This document shows positions 23,420 to 31,603 of a stretch of DNA of 32,249 nucleotides, piece by piece. Below the pieces are notes generated by a model, which searched no databases, was not told the origin of the DNA, and saw only the letters and a list, made by a program, of their open reading frames with translations. How positions within the stretch are numbered: position 1 is the first letter of the stretch; every line of letters starts with the position of its first letter. Source of the DNA: Thermoplasmatales archaeon. GTDB lineage: Archaea; Thermoplasmatota; JASEFT01; JAUWIS01. The position numbers and the translations under genes are program-made. Location of the stretch: contig JASEEW010000002.1 of assembly GCA_030019485.1 (NCBI GenBank), positions 1-32,249 on the forward strand. The letters run 5' to 3'.

Positions 23420-24466
23420 TCACTCCAACAATAATTTACTGACAGTAATAAATGCGTTCTCAACATTTTCCCCTGTTTTTGCAGATGTGAAAAGATAAGG
23501 GGCTTTGAACTCTGATGCGACAGCTTTTATTTCTTTTTCATTAAAAACCTTGTTAGGCAGGTCTATTTTGTTCGCAAGGAAAACCAGTGGGATTTCACCT
23601 GTGACCTTAAAAACAGCATCTTTCCAGTTTGGTATGTTTTCAAGTGTTTCCTTCATTGTAACATCGCATACAATAATAGTTGCATCTGCACCCCTATAGT
23701 AGGTTGAATGCACTTTACCAATGCCTTTCTGCCCTTCAATATCCCATATCATCAATGTAAAATTTACATCGTGCGTCGGATAGCTTATATCTATAACCTT
23801 TTTTGTGATTTTTGCACCAATGGTGTAAAGGTATTTATCATCAAACATGTCATAAACATACCTTCTTACCAAACTTGTTTTTCCAACAGCAGGATCGCCA
23901 ACAAGGCATATTTTTTTCATTAACTTTTTCATCTTTTTCACCCTAACCTCCCTTTTTATTTCTTCTATTTTCTGCCTGCATTTTTCCCCCTCATCAAACC
24001 TGCCAAGTGCAAGAAGAACCTCTGCTTTTTTATTGTAGGCATCAATGGATTCAGGATTGATTTCTACGGCTTTATCAAAACATTTTAATGCCTCATCAAA
24101 CCTATGGATGTCTGAGAGCAGAAAACCTTTTGTAACCCATGCCTCCTCATTTTCAGGGTCTATCCCTGTTATGGTATCGCAGCATCTAATTGCCTCATCC
24201 TGCTTGTTTTGCATAAGCAATGCCACCTCTTTTCCTTTCCATGCTGTTATGTATTTCTCATTGATTTTTGTTGCCTTTGTAAAGCAGTTTATTGCCTCAT
24301 CAATTTTCCCAAGAATAAGCAATGCATTCCCTTTTTCATTGTATGCCTCAGCGTATTTTGGGTTGAGTTTTATAGCCTTATCAAAACATTCAAGGGCATT
24401 CCCATATTTTTTTGCCTGCATAAGGAATCTACCTTTAGTCAGGAATGTTATCTCATCCTCTCCCAT
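23420..24466 (-). CDS. TPR-Ras/Rab-like small GTPase fusion
   Basis: In this 348-residue protein, residues 1-170 hold about five canonical TPR motifs (NALECFDKAIKLNPKYAEAY and relatives). Residues 183-348 are a Ras-superfamily GTPase: G1 GDPAVGKTS (190-198), Thr in YTIGAK for G2 (215), G3 WDIEGQ (241-246, with the Gln at the Ras Gln61 position), G4 NKID (299-302) and G5 SAK (328-330). No C-terminal prenylation cysteine is present, so it is probably soluble. Such GTPases are molecular switches; the fused TPR likely supplies partner binding. An AGGAGA-type site lies just before the ATG. It sits upstream of a nitroreductase gene with no clear functional link. Confidence 0.9.
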   Translation of the reverse strand: MGEDEITFLTKGRFLMQAKKYGNALECFDKAIKLNPKYAEAYNEKGNALLILGKIDEAINCFTKATKINEKYITAWKGKEVALLMQNKQDEAIRCCDTITGIDPENEEAWVTKGFLLSDIHRFDEALKCFDKAVEINPESIDAYNKKAEVLLALGRFDEGEKCRQKIEEIKREVRVKKMKKLMKKICLVGDPAVGKTSLVRRYVYDMFDDKYLYTIGAKITKKVIDISYPTHDVNFTLMIWDIEGQKGIGKVHSTYYRGADATIIVCDVTMKETLENIPNWKDAVFKVTGEIPLVFLANKIDLPNKVFNEKEIKAVASEFKAPYLFTSAKTGENVENAFITVSKLLLE

Positions 24467-24520
24467 TTTCTCCTCTCATATCCCCCTGTTAATTGTTTTT
24501 TGGGTATTTAAAATAATGGG

Positions 24521-25216
24521 TTAAACACCTCTCATCACAGTATTTTTCACATATTTTTTTGCTTTTTCCACCATTTTCTCAAATATGTCTTTTCTATAAG
24601 GTGTAATGTTTCTTAGTTTTTCATCCATAGCATTTTTAGGTATAAACTGCTGCAGCACATATCTTTTTGCCCTTTTCATAGTCTTAGCAATATTTTCAAC
24701 ATCAGATTCATCGGTTATGCCCGGCACAACTGTTGTCCTGAACTCATACCCTATTTTAGAATTCATTATAATATCAATGCTTCTTTTAATTGATTCCATA
24801 TCAACCTTTACACCGCATGCTGTGTCATATTTTTCAAATGGTGCCTTCATGTCCATGGCAATGTAGTCAACGAGTTTTTCATCAATGAGTTTTTTAATCA
24901 TCCCTGGTTTACTTCCGTTTGTATCCAGCTTCACGGTAAAATCCAGTTTTTTAATCTTCTTAATAAAATCTGGTAAATCCTCATAGATTGTTGGCTCACC
25001 TCCTGTTATGCATAGCCCATCAATAAAATCTTTGTGACTTAGCAGAAATTTTTTCATTCTCTCAAAATCTACTTCCTCAAACTTCTCTGGATGCTCAATA
25101 AGTTCCCAGTTCTGACAGTAGGGACATCTGAAATTGCATCCCGGCACAAAAACTGTTGTAACAATTTTTCCATCCCAGTCAAGAAAAGACGCCTCTATCA
25201 TCCCTTTAATCTTCAT
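24521..25216 (-). CDS. nrdG: Anaerobic ribonucleotide reductase activating protein
   Basis: The 231-residue radical SAM activase has VPGCNFRCPYCQNWEL (CxxxCxxC near residues 28-36), the Gly-rich CITGGEPTIYEDL, LDTNGSKPG and DYIAMDMKAP. It would install the glycyl radical on NrdD. ATG 25216 overlaps the redoxin stop (ATGA) and is preferred over an upstream codon at 25264 that lies inside the redoxin gene. NrdG family members are usually shorter; this is the longer archaeal/PflA-like form. Other glycyl-radical activases look alike, but a nrdD in the same transcription direction and an adjacent redoxin support the assignment. Confidence 0.85.
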   Translation of the reverse strand: MKIKGMIEASFLDWDGKIVTTVFVPGCNFRCPYCQNWELIEHPEKFEEVDFERMKKFLLSHKDFIDGLCITGGEPTIYEDLPDFIKKIKKLDFTVKLDTNGSKPGMIKKLIDEKLVDYIAMDMKAPFEKYDTACGVKVDMESIKRSIDIIMNSKIGYEFRTTVVPGITDESDVENIAKTMKRAKRYVLQQFIPKNAMDEKLRNITPYRKDIFEKMVEKAKKYVKNTVMRGV

Positions 25217-25458
25217 TTTATCATTTTTCCTAATTCTTTTTTTGCCATGAGTATGGAGTCCCATTTTTTAATCTCGTTTTCGCTGTCATCAACCAAAACA
25301 ACTGCCGGTGTCCTTGTTACCTGATGAAAACTTGCCTCAGCCATGCCATCGACACTCTCCACATCATACTCCTTAACAGTTAAACCACTGTTTTTACATA
25401 TCTCCTTTGCCATGACACATTTCTGGCATCCATGCTTCCAAAACAGTTTCACAAACAT
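25213..25458 (-). CDS. NrdH/glutaredoxin-like redoxin
   Basis: The 81-residue thioredoxin-fold protein has a C11-x2-C14 active site (HGCQKC) and RTPAVVLV with the cis-proline after the threonine. It probably supplies reducing equivalents for the ribonucleotide reductase. It is translationally coupled to nrdG (ATGA overlap). The nrdD gene lies on the same strand 3.4 kb upstream, beyond a restriction-modification cassette. Confidence 0.85.
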   Translation of the reverse strand: MFVKLFWKHGCQKCVMAKEICKNSGLTVKEYDVESVDGMAEASFHQVTRTPAVVLVDDSENEIKKWDSILMAKKELGKMIK

Positions 25459-25472
25459 CAGAATAGGTTAAT

Positions 25473-25481
25473 GTGTTATGA
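25473..25481. repeat. Left copy of 9-bp direct repeat flanking the RM cassette
   Basis: tgttatgaa at 25473-25481 is repeated at 28850-28858. The two copies lie just outside the restriction-modification genes (25561-28812) and could be an insertion scar. A chance match is not excluded. Confidence 0.3.
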
Positions 25482-25560
25482 ATTAATAAGCATTATCGTT
25501 TCCAGCACATACGGTGTTGCCGAAAGTGGCAAATGTCCCGAAGGAAAATGAAGTGGCATT

Positions 25561-26550
25561 TCACTCTTTCTCCCCACACAACGAAAATAGGTCACTCTGT
25601 ATTCCACTTGCTACCATGTGTTTTATTGTTTTTCTCTTCTTATGAGATAAGTAGATTTCTTTCTTTTCCAATTCTAATGGATCCTGTGGGATAACAAATG
25701 CATCTTTGATCTTATCCCAATCTTTGTTTCTTACTGTTATCAGGTCATCCAGAAAAATACTGACATAGCACCCATTTATCATTGTAGGTTCTTCGACATC
25801 TAACTTTTTATTTGTTATTTCCACATACTTCGTGTCAATATCAATACCTACAAATTTCCTTCCTAACCTTTTAGCGGCAAGTGCAGTTGTTCCAGTACCA
25901 ATAAATGGGTCAAGTACAATATCCCCTTCATCGCTACTCATCAGAAGTAATCTTTCAAGAAGATGGATGGGTAATTGGCAAGGATGTTCATCTCTTCTTT
26001 TTTTGTGCCTAATTCTGTGAATATCAGTCCACACATCAGATACAAGCGGCCCAAATTGATGCATCTGACTTTTTTTACCACCGTAATCCTGTAAAATATA
26101 ATGGCAATTCCTGCAACGTTTATGCAACATTCTAATGTCATAAAACTTAAATTCATCAGACTTCACATAATACAAGATTCCATAGTGATTGGGTAGAAGG
26201 GTCTTCCCAAGTGGAGAACCCATTGCATCCCAAGCGATCCAATGACGAAAGATGGCAATTTCATTTAGATAAGAACCAAAATAAATCAACCATTTTGGAA
26301 TATTATGAACAAGGACAGAACCCATTGGTTTGGTGATACGAACCATCTCAGTAAGCCACTTTTCGCACCAAGCGAGATATTCCTCAACCTCGTATTTGTC
26401 ATAGTAGCTATTATATTTCTTTTTTAGATTAAAAGGAGGGTCAGCAAAAGTAACATCAACACTATTGTCTGGAATCTTTTTCATTATTTTCAAACAATCT
26501 CCTTGGACAATGGTATTTATCAAACTCTCAAAATATCGTTTATTTACCAT
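25561..26550 (-). CDS. DNA methyltransferase, beta-class, second enzyme of the RM cassette
   Basis: The 329-residue enzyme has the beta-class order: catalytic motif IV VTFADPPFNL first (about residue 32), then a variable target-recognition region containing CRNCH, and the SAM-binding motif I DPFIGTGTTALAAKRL near the C-terminal third, with FVGIDID. DPPF suggests an N6-adenine or N4-cytosine enzyme. ATG 26550 overlaps the 3' end of the endonuclease gene by 11 bases, so the three RM genes form one transcript. Methylation would protect the host from the endonuclease. The recognition sequence is unknown. Confidence 0.88.
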   Translation of the reverse strand: MVNKRYFESLINTIVQGDCLKIMKKIPDNSVDVTFADPPFNLKKKYNSYYDKYEVEEYLAWCEKWLTEMVRITKPMGSVLVHNIPKWLIYFGSYLNEIAIFRHWIAWDAMGSPLGKTLLPNHYGILYYVKSDEFKFYDIRMLHKRCRNCHYILQDYGGKKSQMHQFGPLVSDVWTDIHRIRHKKRRDEHPCQLPIHLLERLLLMSSDEGDIVLDPFIGTGTTALAAKRLGRKFVGIDIDTKYVEITNKKLDVEEPTMINGCYVSIFLDDLITVRNKDWDKIKDAFVIPQDPLELEKKEIYLSHKKRKTIKHMVASGIQSDLFSLCGEKE

Positions 26551-27514
26551 GAAATGTCTCCTGTAGTAACTTTTCAAATCTTTCAAGTTCCTCCTTGCTA
26601 AATGTGAAAACGAAATCATAAGCCTCAACCATACGCCTTAAGTCGCCTCTTCTCACATACCAGCCAATCCCATCTACAAACCCAACAAAAATCACACTCG
26701 GATAATTTTTCTTCAAATAATCAGCAACGGTTTTTTCTGTCTTTGCTTTATCTCCCATTCCTGAAGCGGTGGTTACCGAATATGAACACTCAATTATTAA
26801 CTTTGGCGCTGTCTTGTTGGGAACTATAAAGTCCATTGTCCTCGGAATGTTTCCCGCCTCTGGAATTCTGAACTTTCCTTTCTCAAAGGTCAGTTTATGT
26901 GACCTCAAAACTTGTTCGATTACAACCTCAGGATTTCCTTCTCTGGCGGCTTTATATGAACCCTTTGTCTTGTATCTTATAATTGTATCCACAAGAGATT
27001 CTATTGAGAAACTGAACTTTTTTATATCAAGCTTCTTAAATTCAAAAAGTGGAAGAACTTTTTTTATCACAGGAACTGTAGGTCCTCTGAAGAATAGATT
27101 TACAATTCCCTCTGCAAACTTTTTGTTCGTTTTGATGATTGATTTTATCTTATCCAGACTCCATTCGGTTTTAAAATCTTCACTAGGCCAAGACTCTTTA
27201 TTAACAAGGCTGGATAAAGTTTTATCATCCATAGCCCTAACGAATGTCACTAATCTTTGCAAACTTTCTTTTGAAAAACCTGTTACGGTCAAAATTGCAT
27301 CTATACCATCTTCAATCTCTATAATGTGTTCGAGTAAGACAGACTCTTTTAGCCCCTCTCTGTCTATCCTGTTTTTGAGGAGAAAAATATTCTGGGCGAT
27401 TGAGGAAATATGTCCTTCGTAGTATTCTTCAAATTCTTCGTTGTAGAAATAGAAGGTATTCTTTGAGATTACGGTATTAAACTTCTCATCTAATGCAGGA
27501 TAACGCATAATCAT
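26540..27514 (-). CDS. Type II restriction endonuclease
   Basis: The 324-residue protein lies between two methyltransferases with coding overlaps, as expected for a type II endonuclease. The C-terminal third contains TMDFIVPN, LIIECSYSVTTASG, GDKAKTE, FVGFVDGIGWYVRRGDL. This layout (D-F, I-E-C-x, S-G-x-x-x-K, F-x-D-G-x-G-W) resembles, from memory, the C-terminal catalytic region of DpnII/MboI-like PD-(D/E)xK nucleases, with Cys/Ser replacing the usual Lys after Glu. Cleavage site unknown. The start is ATG 27514, overlapping the methyltransferase stop (ATGA); Met3 is an alternative. Confidence 0.75.
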   Translation of the reverse strand: MIMRYPALDEKFNTVISKNTFYFYNEEFEEYYEGHISSIAQNIFLLKNRIDREGLKESVLLEHIIEIEDGIDAILTVTGFSKESLQRLVTFVRAMDDKTLSSLVNKESWPSEDFKTEWSLDKIKSIIKTNKKFAEGIVNLFFRGPTVPVIKKVLPLFEFKKLDIKKFSFSIESLVDTIIRYKTKGSYKAAREGNPEVVIEQVLRSHKLTFEKGKFRIPEAGNIPRTMDFIVPNKTAPKLIIECSYSVTTASGMGDKAKTEKTVADYLKKNYPSVIFVGFVDGIGWYVRRGDLRRMVEAYDFVFTFSKEELERFEKLLQETFHGK

Positions 27515-28812
27515 TTCACCTTCCTCAAAAATAGTATATACTCATCCTTCATAGTATTTTGTATTCCCTTTATTGGCTTTACCATTTTCTGGTCGAGGAC
27601 AAACGAATGTTTTACTGCCGTTTCTTCAACTTTAGTTTCCAATCTTATCCCACCTGTCTGGATATCATTTGACCCTATTATGATTACTGCATATTTGCCG
27701 ATTTTCAAAACTCGGGACATCTCGGACAAAACCTTGTCCATATCATCAAAATAATTGGCAAGTTTTTCTTTTCTGGTTTTACCTTTCAGACCGATCATTT
27801 CATCTTTGAGTTTAGATACATTGTATCCTAAATACTCTAATTGTGGTCGGTCATTCTCAGCATAATCAATTGCAAAAGAATAAGGCGGGGAGGTAATAAT
27901 AGCATCTATTGAATTGTCCTCTAAGGAAAGATTTCTTGCATCGCCGATTTCAAATCTCGCGTTACCAATCTTAAGGTCGAGTTTATCTCTTGCTTGAATA
28001 AATGAATTAATTTGTACTGTGTACCTTTTTAGTACGGAAGGAAAAAGCATATCTATGCTTTTCGAGCATCTTCTTGCGTAGCCCATTGCATCTAAAAAGG
28101 CGAGTAGGGTTATTGCCTTTTCTGGTTTAAATCCATCATGACAAGAGAAATCCGCATGTAACTTTTTACTGCTTATTAGGGTTTTATAATTTTTATGCAT
28201 ATTGTTCAGTATCGATGACAGGAGAGCCCCATCAACTTTTAATGCTTCATACTTGACCTTACTCATTAACACGCAAAATGGGCTTTTTTCAATTCCTATA
28301 GAATTAATTCCTAAGATACTTGCTTCCACATTCAAAGTGCCACTTCCACACATAGGGTCAAGAACAATATCTTCTGTGCTAATACCTAATATATTTAGCA
28401 GTCCCTTAATAAGCTGTGGATGGAATTTACCCCGATAGGGAAAAAGTCCGTGCGTAGCATAACCTGTAGAAAAGTTACCTTCTTTGAAGTATGATTTAGT
28501 TGTTTCAGATCTTCCCTGCCAGATAAGAGGACTATTATTAGAACAGATAATGTAATGATGAGTGGGCATTCCGTCCACACGTTTAAAAAATGCTCCTCTT
28601 TGAACGACTTCATCTTTAGTAAGAAACTTACATTCATAAAAGGCAAATTCTAATTCAAAAAGTTCAGAAGTGTTTGGTAGCAATTCATATCCATCCGGCA
28701 GTAGAAGTGATGTGATTTTAGGTAAATCTGATAATGAATTAATTTTTGAGATTTCTTCAATCTGCGTATTTAAACCAAAAGTTTCTTTCATGCTTATATT
28801 TGTTCTGGTCAT
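27511..28812 (-). CDS. DNA methyltransferase with SPPY motif, first enzyme of the RM cassette
   Basis: The 433-residue enzyme has SAM motif I VLDPMCGSGTLNVEASILG (about 150-168) ahead of the catalytic motif IV TSPPYSFAIDYAEN, a layout and S-P-P-Y signature typical of N4-cytosine DNA methyltransferases; some RNA guanine methyltransferases look similar. An N-terminal region of about 140 residues (GKFHPQLIKGLL before motif I) is also conserved in such proteins. ATG 28812 is preceded by AAGGAGA at about 6 bases, so it is preferred over ATG 28839. The stop overlaps the endonuclease start. The two methyltransferases are unrelated in layout and probably modify different bases or strands of the site. 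Confidence 0.87.
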   Translation of the reverse strand: MTRTNISMKETFGLNTQIEEISKINSLSDLPKITSLLLPDGYELLPNTSELFELEFAFYECKFLTKDEVVQRGAFFKRVDGMPTHHYIICSNNSPLIWQGRSETTKSYFKEGNFSTGYATHGLFPYRGKFHPQLIKGLLNILGISTEDIVLDPMCGSGTLNVEASILGINSIGIEKSPFCVLMSKVKYEALKVDGALLSSILNNMHKNYKTLISSKKLHADFSCHDGFKPEKAITLLAFLDAMGYARRCSKSIDMLFPSVLKRYTVQINSFIQARDKLDLKIGNARFEIGDARNLSLEDNSIDAIITSPPYSFAIDYAENDRPQLEYLGYNVSKLKDEMIGLKGKTRKEKLANYFDDMDKVLSEMSRVLKIGKYAVIIIGSNDIQTGGIRLETKVEETAVKHSFVLDQKMVKPIKGIQNTMKDEYILFLRKVK

Positions 28813-28849
28813 ATATTTCTCCTTAAACCACCATTTCATATATCTATGC

Positions 28850-28858
28850 TGTTATGAA
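28850..28858. repeat. Right copy of 9-bp direct repeat flanking the RM cassette
   Basis: tgttatgaa, the same as 25473-25481, lies 37 bases before the first RM start codon and just past the nrdD 3' region. See the left copy. Confidence 0.3.
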
Positions 28859-28868
28859 ACTCTCAATT

Positions 28869-28926
28869 CCAAACCTCCCAGCCTCAAAGACACCCAAATT
28901 GTTTCAACTCGTAAACTGGGAAGTTT
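28869..28926 (-). repeat. Inverted repeat spanning the nrdD stop codon
   Basis: CAAACCTCCCAG (28869-28880) and CTGGGAAGTTTG (28915-28926) pair over 12 positions with one G-U wobble in the transcript. The nrdD stop (28904-28906) is in the loop. The arm aactgggaagtttg is almost the same as aaccgggaagtttg at 21032-21045 beside thrS, so this may be a dispersed element or a shared 3'-end signal. Confidence 0.5.
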
Positions 28927-31012
28927 GCCTGTGTCTCTCCTTCAGTTCGCCGAGCTTCCCCTTGTTCCAGTTATCTATTTTTGAGAAGAAACCTGTGACC
29001 CTTGTTATGCCCTCAATGTTCATGGAGGAGCAGTATGGGCAGTTATCATAAAGTCCTCTGACAGTTTTACCGCAGCTGAGACATGATGTAAACTCGGGTG
29101 AAAAGGCTATCTGCGAGTTGAGCGTGTTTTTGAACACTTTTCTAACAAAGTTTGCAATGCTGTCAGGGTCAGGCTTTGACTCGCCAAGCCAGACATGACT
29201 CAACGCACCAGCATCAATCATTGGATGGAATAAGCCCTCGTTCTTCACCCTGTCTATGGGGTTTACTGGTGCTGAAACATTCAGGTATGTTGAGTTTGTG
29301 TAATATATCTCACCCGTGCCTTTTATTCCTTTCATCACTGTCGCAGCCTGAAGAGGATAATGCTTCATGTCCAGTTTTGCAAACCTGTATGCTGTTGATT
29401 CCGCAGGTGTCTGCTCAAGAGGCATCCTTATCCCGTACTCGTCACCGATTTCCCTCCCTCTTTTGTTCATGTATGCTATGACCTTCAACCCGAATTTCAA
29501 TGAGTCCTTTGACCCGTGCATTTCCTGCCCGGTATGATACTGGACCATCTCATTCAAACCAAGTGTCCCAAGGAGGAATGTTGCCCTGTTCAGCCTGTAA
29601 TACGGTTCTCCGTCCAGGTTCATTGTTAGAAGTGTGAGAGGACCCCTGTTGCCCATGCCCAGCAGTTTTGTGATAAACTCTTTTTTCTGCACATGCGCCT
29701 TCGCAGCAAGCTCAATCCTTCTGTCCAGTATTTCAAACAGTTTTTTTTCATCCCCTCCAGCCTCATAACCTATTCTCGGCAGGTTTACTGTCACGTTCTG
29801 CATGGCAGAATACCTCATTTTCCAGGGTGTTTTTGCATCATTCAGGTCTTTTTCATCAAGATTAAAGGCAAGCCTGCAGCATTCACTTATCTTGGCAGTA
29901 CCGCCCCTGTCAAATACAAAATATGTGTTGCCTTTCTCTGATGCAATCTCTGAGATTTTATGCAGGAACTCATCATGCCCGTCTGTTGTGAAAAATTTTT
30001 CAGTCATGTGAACATTTGGCTTAGGGAAAAAGAACGGCCTGCCGGCAGCATCACCCTCCAGGTAAACATCAAACAGGGCGCTGACAAAACGCTGAGCTTC
30101 CTTTAGATAATCCTCATAGTTTTTCCCTGTGAAAACGCCTCCGGGGCCTATGGCGGGCACGCCAACAAAATGCTCAGGCACCTCCCAGTAAAGGTTCAGG
30201 TCACTGAAAATGCTCTGCCCTCCCCTTGCAACAGCCTGCTGAGCAAACTCAAACACAAGAATCTGCGCAAGCTGCTTCATTCTCTCATCATCCACGCCTA
30301 CAAGATAGGGTGCAACGAACAGGTTCACGGCATCCCAGCCAATGGCGCCTGCAAACGTTCCCTGCAGTGCTGCTGAAAACTTTATGATTTGCCCTATGAG
30401 AACCTCTGGATGGCGCGCAGGCCTTGCTATTGACAGGGCATTCGGCAGGTTCAGCCCGAATTTTTTCACGTACTCAATGGACTGCCCGCTGCAGTATGGT
30501 CTGTCCACAAACCCAAGGTCATGTATGTGTACATCCCCCCTCATGTGCGCATCAGCAATCTCCTGGGAGAAAACCTCAACCAGTGCGTACTCCTTTTTTA
30601 TCCTCTCAGCTAAACTCAGGTTTGTTGCCTCAGGGCCATGTGGAACATTTGCATTCTCCTTGTTAGGAGAGATGATAATGTTTCTTGCATCATACAATGG
30701 CACACCAAGACGTGTATGCTGCTTCCTGACCCTTTCCAGTCCGTACTCAATGAGTTTTGCATTTGTAAGCTCCCTGATAAGGGGTGCTGTGAGAACATCT
30801 ATCTCAAGGTTTGCAATAAGTTTTTCAACCTCCCTCGCGATGATGTTTGCAGCATCAGGATGAATATCAGTCTCTCTAATTAATGCGTCATAGATTTTCT
30901 TTTTGTCCCATTTGCGTATTTCCTCATCAGATGTTCTGACAAACAATGCGAGTTCTGTGGACTCATCCTCTGTTTTTATCTCGGGTCTGATACCATAGTC
31001 TTTTGCTCTCAT
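28904..31012 (-). CDS. nrdD: Anaerobic (class III) ribonucleoside-triphosphate reductase
   Basis: The 702-residue enzyme reduces NTPs to dNTPs with a glycyl radical. The N-terminal ATP-cone regulatory region lies at about 20-110 (KWDKKKIYDALI, RELTNAKLIEYGLERVRKQ). The catalytic barrel includes GDVHIHDLG, AALQGTFAGAIGWDAVN, GGQSIFSDLN, NVTVNLPRIGYEAGG and GLNEMVQYHTG. The C-terminal CLSCGKTV-x6-CPYC zinc site and the RVTGFF glycyl-radical loop (radical Gly) follow. The last about 12 residues are encoded by an inverted repeat and look non-homologous. ATG 31012 is preferred over GTG 31021: a GGTGA site precedes it and a TATA box lies 26 bases upstream. NrdG and the redoxin are downstream on the same strand, past the RM genes. 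Confidence 0.95.
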   Translation of the reverse strand: MRAKDYGIRPEIKTEDESTELALFVRTSDEEIRKWDKKKIYDALIRETDIHPDAANIIAREVEKLIANLEIDVLTAPLIRELTNAKLIEYGLERVRKQHTRLGVPLYDARNIIISPNKENANVPHGPEATNLSLAERIKKEYALVEVFSQEIADAHMRGDVHIHDLGFVDRPYCSGQSIEYVKKFGLNLPNALSIARPARHPEVLIGQIIKFSAALQGTFAGAIGWDAVNLFVAPYLVGVDDERMKQLAQILVFEFAQQAVARGGQSIFSDLNLYWEVPEHFVGVPAIGPGGVFTGKNYEDYLKEAQRFVSALFDVYLEGDAAGRPFFFPKPNVHMTEKFFTTDGHDEFLHKISEIASEKGNTYFVFDRGGTAKISECCRLAFNLDEKDLNDAKTPWKMRYSAMQNVTVNLPRIGYEAGGDEKKLFEILDRRIELAAKAHVQKKEFITKLLGMGNRGPLTLLTMNLDGEPYYRLNRATFLLGTLGLNEMVQYHTGQEMHGSKDSLKFGLKVIAYMNKRGREIGDEYGIRMPLEQTPAESTAYRFAKLDMKHYPLQAATVMKGIKGTGEIYYTNSTYLNVSAPVNPIDRVKNEGLFHPMIDAGALSHVWLGESKPDPDSIANFVRKVFKNTLNSQIAFSPEFTSCLSCGKTVRGLYDNCPYCSSMNIEGITRVTGFFSKIDNWNKGKLGELKERHRQTSQFTS

Positions 31013-31034
31013 AACTCTCACCAGTAGCCACTCT

Positions 31035-31077
31035 GTTTATACCTAATAGACTACATGGCTTAAATATATTTATAAAG
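31035..31077. promoter_or_regulatory. Divergent promoters of nrdD and the archaemetzincin operon
   Basis: On the minus strand TATAAAC (31035-31041) is about 26 bases before the nrdD ATG at 31012. On the plus strand aatatatttataaag (31063-31077) is 36 bases before the ATG at 31109, giving a short leader. Confidence 0.5.
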
Positions 31078-31108
31078 ATTAATAATTCATTAACTCAATC
31101 TACACAGG

Positions 31109-31603
31109 ATGATAAAAATCCTGCCTTTTGGGGATATTGACACTGCTGATATAAAGGCGCTGTGTGATAATTTGCCGTTCAAAACAGAAATAGCTGATAG
31201 AATAGAAATACCGGAAAAAGCATACGATTCTGAAAGAAATCAGTATCTTGCAGAATACTTTATTGAGGAAGCAAAAAGATTTGATGGAAGGGTTCTTGGT
31301 GTTACTGACGTAGATCTTTATACCTATGGTTTAAATTTTATTTTTGGTGAGGCTGAAATGAACGGTAGAATAGCAGTAATATCAATTTTTAGGTTAAGAA
31401 ATGGTAAGAAAACCTTTGTGGAAAGAATGGTTAAAGAAGCAGTGCATGAAATTGGTCACACAATAGGGTTGATACACTGCCAAAACCCTTTGTGTGTTAT
31501 GCATTTCTCAAACTGCCTTACAGATACTGATATAAAAAATGCTTGGTACTGCCCCAAGTGCGAAAGATTAGTAAAGAGTGAAATAGAGGGGTTGATGAAA
31601 TGA
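31109..31603 (+). CDS. amzA: Archaemetzincin zinc metalloprotease
   Basis: The 164-residue protein carries the full archaemetzincin signature: HEIGHTIGLIHC with its zinc-binding histidines, NPLCVMHFSNC (the extra Cys and the Met-turn), and a C-terminal CPKC. The zinc-binding HExxHxxGxxH consensus and the four cysteines that bind a second structural zinc are all present. Family members are compact archaeal/eukaryotic metalloproteases with unknown physiological substrates. It overlaps the following nitroreductase by an ATGA junction (31600-31603), so the two are cotranslated. Confidence 0.95.
   Translation: MIKILPFGDIDTADIKALCDNLPFKTEIADRIEIPEKAYDSERNQYLAEYFIEEAKRFDGRVLGVTDVDLYTYGLNFIFGEAEMNGRIAVISIFRLRNGKKTFVERMVKEAVHEIGHTIGLIHCQNPLCVMHFSNCLTDTDIKNAWYCPKCERLVKSEIEGLMK

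Noticed and set aside
26769..27422. A 217-codon open frame on the plus strand
   Set aside because: It is antisense to the endonuclease gene, has no Shine-Dalgarno or promoter, and no recognisable domain; the minus-strand gene fits the overlapping operon.
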